Source: Methylobacterium sp. W2 | Lineage (GTDB): Bacteria > Pseudomonadota > Alphaproteobacteria > Rhizobiales > Beijerinckiaceae | Assembly: GCF_020662345.1 (NCBI RefSeq) | Contig: NZ_VMOA01000036.1 | Span: 1-57,969 of the forward strand | DNA length: 57,969 nucleotides | Direction of reading: 5' to 3' | Shown: one piece after another, positions 57,625-57,969 of the stretch | Position numbering within the stretch: the first letter of the stretch is position 1 | Layout of the letters: the number at the start of each line of letters is the position of its first letter | The notes under the pieces: model-generated | What the model saw: only the letters and a program-made list of their open reading frames with translations | What the model was told of the DNA's origin: nothing | The model's database searches: none | Translations under genes and position numbers: made by a program

Positions 57625-57969
57625 CAAGCCGCGAAGGACGCAGGGTCAGGGGATGCCGGACTGGTGGAGGTGGGCACTCCAACGCCGAGTCCGGCTTTCA
57701 ACCACGACTCCAGAAGGACGGAAAAGCGTGCCGGAGCGGTGATTTACGGGCCTGTACCGTGCGTCCTCGTCATGCGCGTGTCGTGAAAATCCACCAGACC
57801 TGTGTTTTTGGCATTGACGAGTTCGGGGGCTGGGTCTAGAAGCCTGTTCATCGGCGGCGGCCAGCGGGGACTTCGGTTCGGCGGGCGGTTGTTGTGTCTT
57901 CGGGACGATGATCGGATGGATGATCCGGCTGATTGGCTGGGTGATCGTCTGTTTTTGTTGTCCTGTGTG
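57625..57969. other. Gene-free right end
   Basis: About 345 bases with no convincing coding frame. It contains a strong promoter match at 57814-57842 reading right. Downstream of it is an RNA-leader-like T/G-rich stretch (CTGTTTTTGTTGTCCTGTG). A short hydrophobic frame from ATG 57908 stays open to the window edge but is too short to judge. Confidence 0.45.
57814..57842 (+). promoter_or_regulatory. Strong housekeeping promoter, stable-RNA type
   Basis: TTGACG (57814-57819), a 17-base spacer and TAGAAG (57837-57842), preceded by a GTGTTTTTGG T-run and followed by a GC-rich start region without a ribosome site. This is typical of rRNA or tRNA promoters in this group, so an rRNA operon may begin just outside the window (inference). 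Confidence 0.5.

Noticed and set aside
57354..57839. A plus-strand open frame across the crp-like gene start and the right-end promoter
   Set aside because: It overlaps the real regulator gene, the Crp-like box and the promoter and has no recognisable domains.
57908..57969. Start of a hydrophobic protein at the right edge
   Set aside because: Only about 20 codons are visible, there is no ribosome site, and the region looks like a structural RNA leader.
1..57969. CRISPR arrays, toxin-antitoxin pairs, restriction systems or phage modules
   Set aside because: No regularly spaced short repeats, cas genes, or characteristic gene pairs were seen on either strand.

Overview
The window is GC-rich, densely packed chromosomal DNA from an alphaproteobacterium of the Rhizobiales/Hyphomicrobiales, most likely a Methylobacterium-like organism. 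Four things point there: a circularly permuted two-piece tmRNA whose tag ends ARLAA, a hemD–mitofilin(Mic60)–hemY run, DUF1491 and DUF2336 proteins, and an EcfG-type stress promoter. The genus is inferred from gene content; no database comparison was possible.

Layout, left to right. 1-7.2 kb: the end of a peptidoglycan-binding-domain protein, a YgiQ-type radical SAM protein, an intact IS5-family insertion sequence next to an older transposase remnant, a PAS-GGDEF diguanylate cyclase, and DUF1491 and DUF2336 proteins. 7.3-12.2 kb (minus strand): hemD, a mitofilin-like membrane protein and a HemY-like TPR protein, with no hemC. 12.3-16.2 kb (plus strand): tsaD, an acetyltransferase, gpsA, an OGFr-domain protein and an EVE-domain protein, tightly coupled. 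16.2-24.1 kb: a Tat-exported hydrolase divergent from a LysR regulator, a NarL-type two-component system, a membrane-anchored low-complexity protein, an AraC regulator divergent from a membrane protein, and a secreted hypothetical. 24.3-33.1 kb: a DEAD-box helicase, an FAD oxidoreductase, a GFA-family protein, a sulfite-oxidase-like enzyme with its reductase, a LOV-domain (blue-light) histidine kinase, a small exported protein under a stress-type promoter, and a LysR/tautomerase pair. 33.3-38.4 kb: a five-gene glycan module (four glycosyltransferases and a PIG-L deacetylase) in two converging transcripts. 38.8-43.4 kb: a LysR regulator divergent from an ABC importer operon ending in a formamidase-like hydrolase. 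44.4-53.2 kb: two molybdenum hydroxylase systems, one with a fused 2Fe-2S/Moco subunit and one a PaoABC-type periplasmic aldehyde oxidoreductase, separated by an orphan ClpP-like protein and the tmRNA gene. 53.3-57.5 kb: a cAMP locus (Crp-family regulator, FecR protein, CHASE2 adenylate cyclase) beside an RTX protein gene. The window ends in gene-free DNA with a strong stable-RNA-type promoter reading out of the window.

Main points of interest: the permuted tmRNA at 48797-49100 with an unusual tag (ANDNVVMDARLAA); two near-identical Crp-like boxes in front of the crp-like gene and the RTX gene, which suggest a self-contained cAMP circuit; LysR-type palindromes in three divergent intergenic regions; a GGAAC-N17-CGTT stress promoter; and a family of about 40-bp palindromic intergenic repeats present in at least three places.
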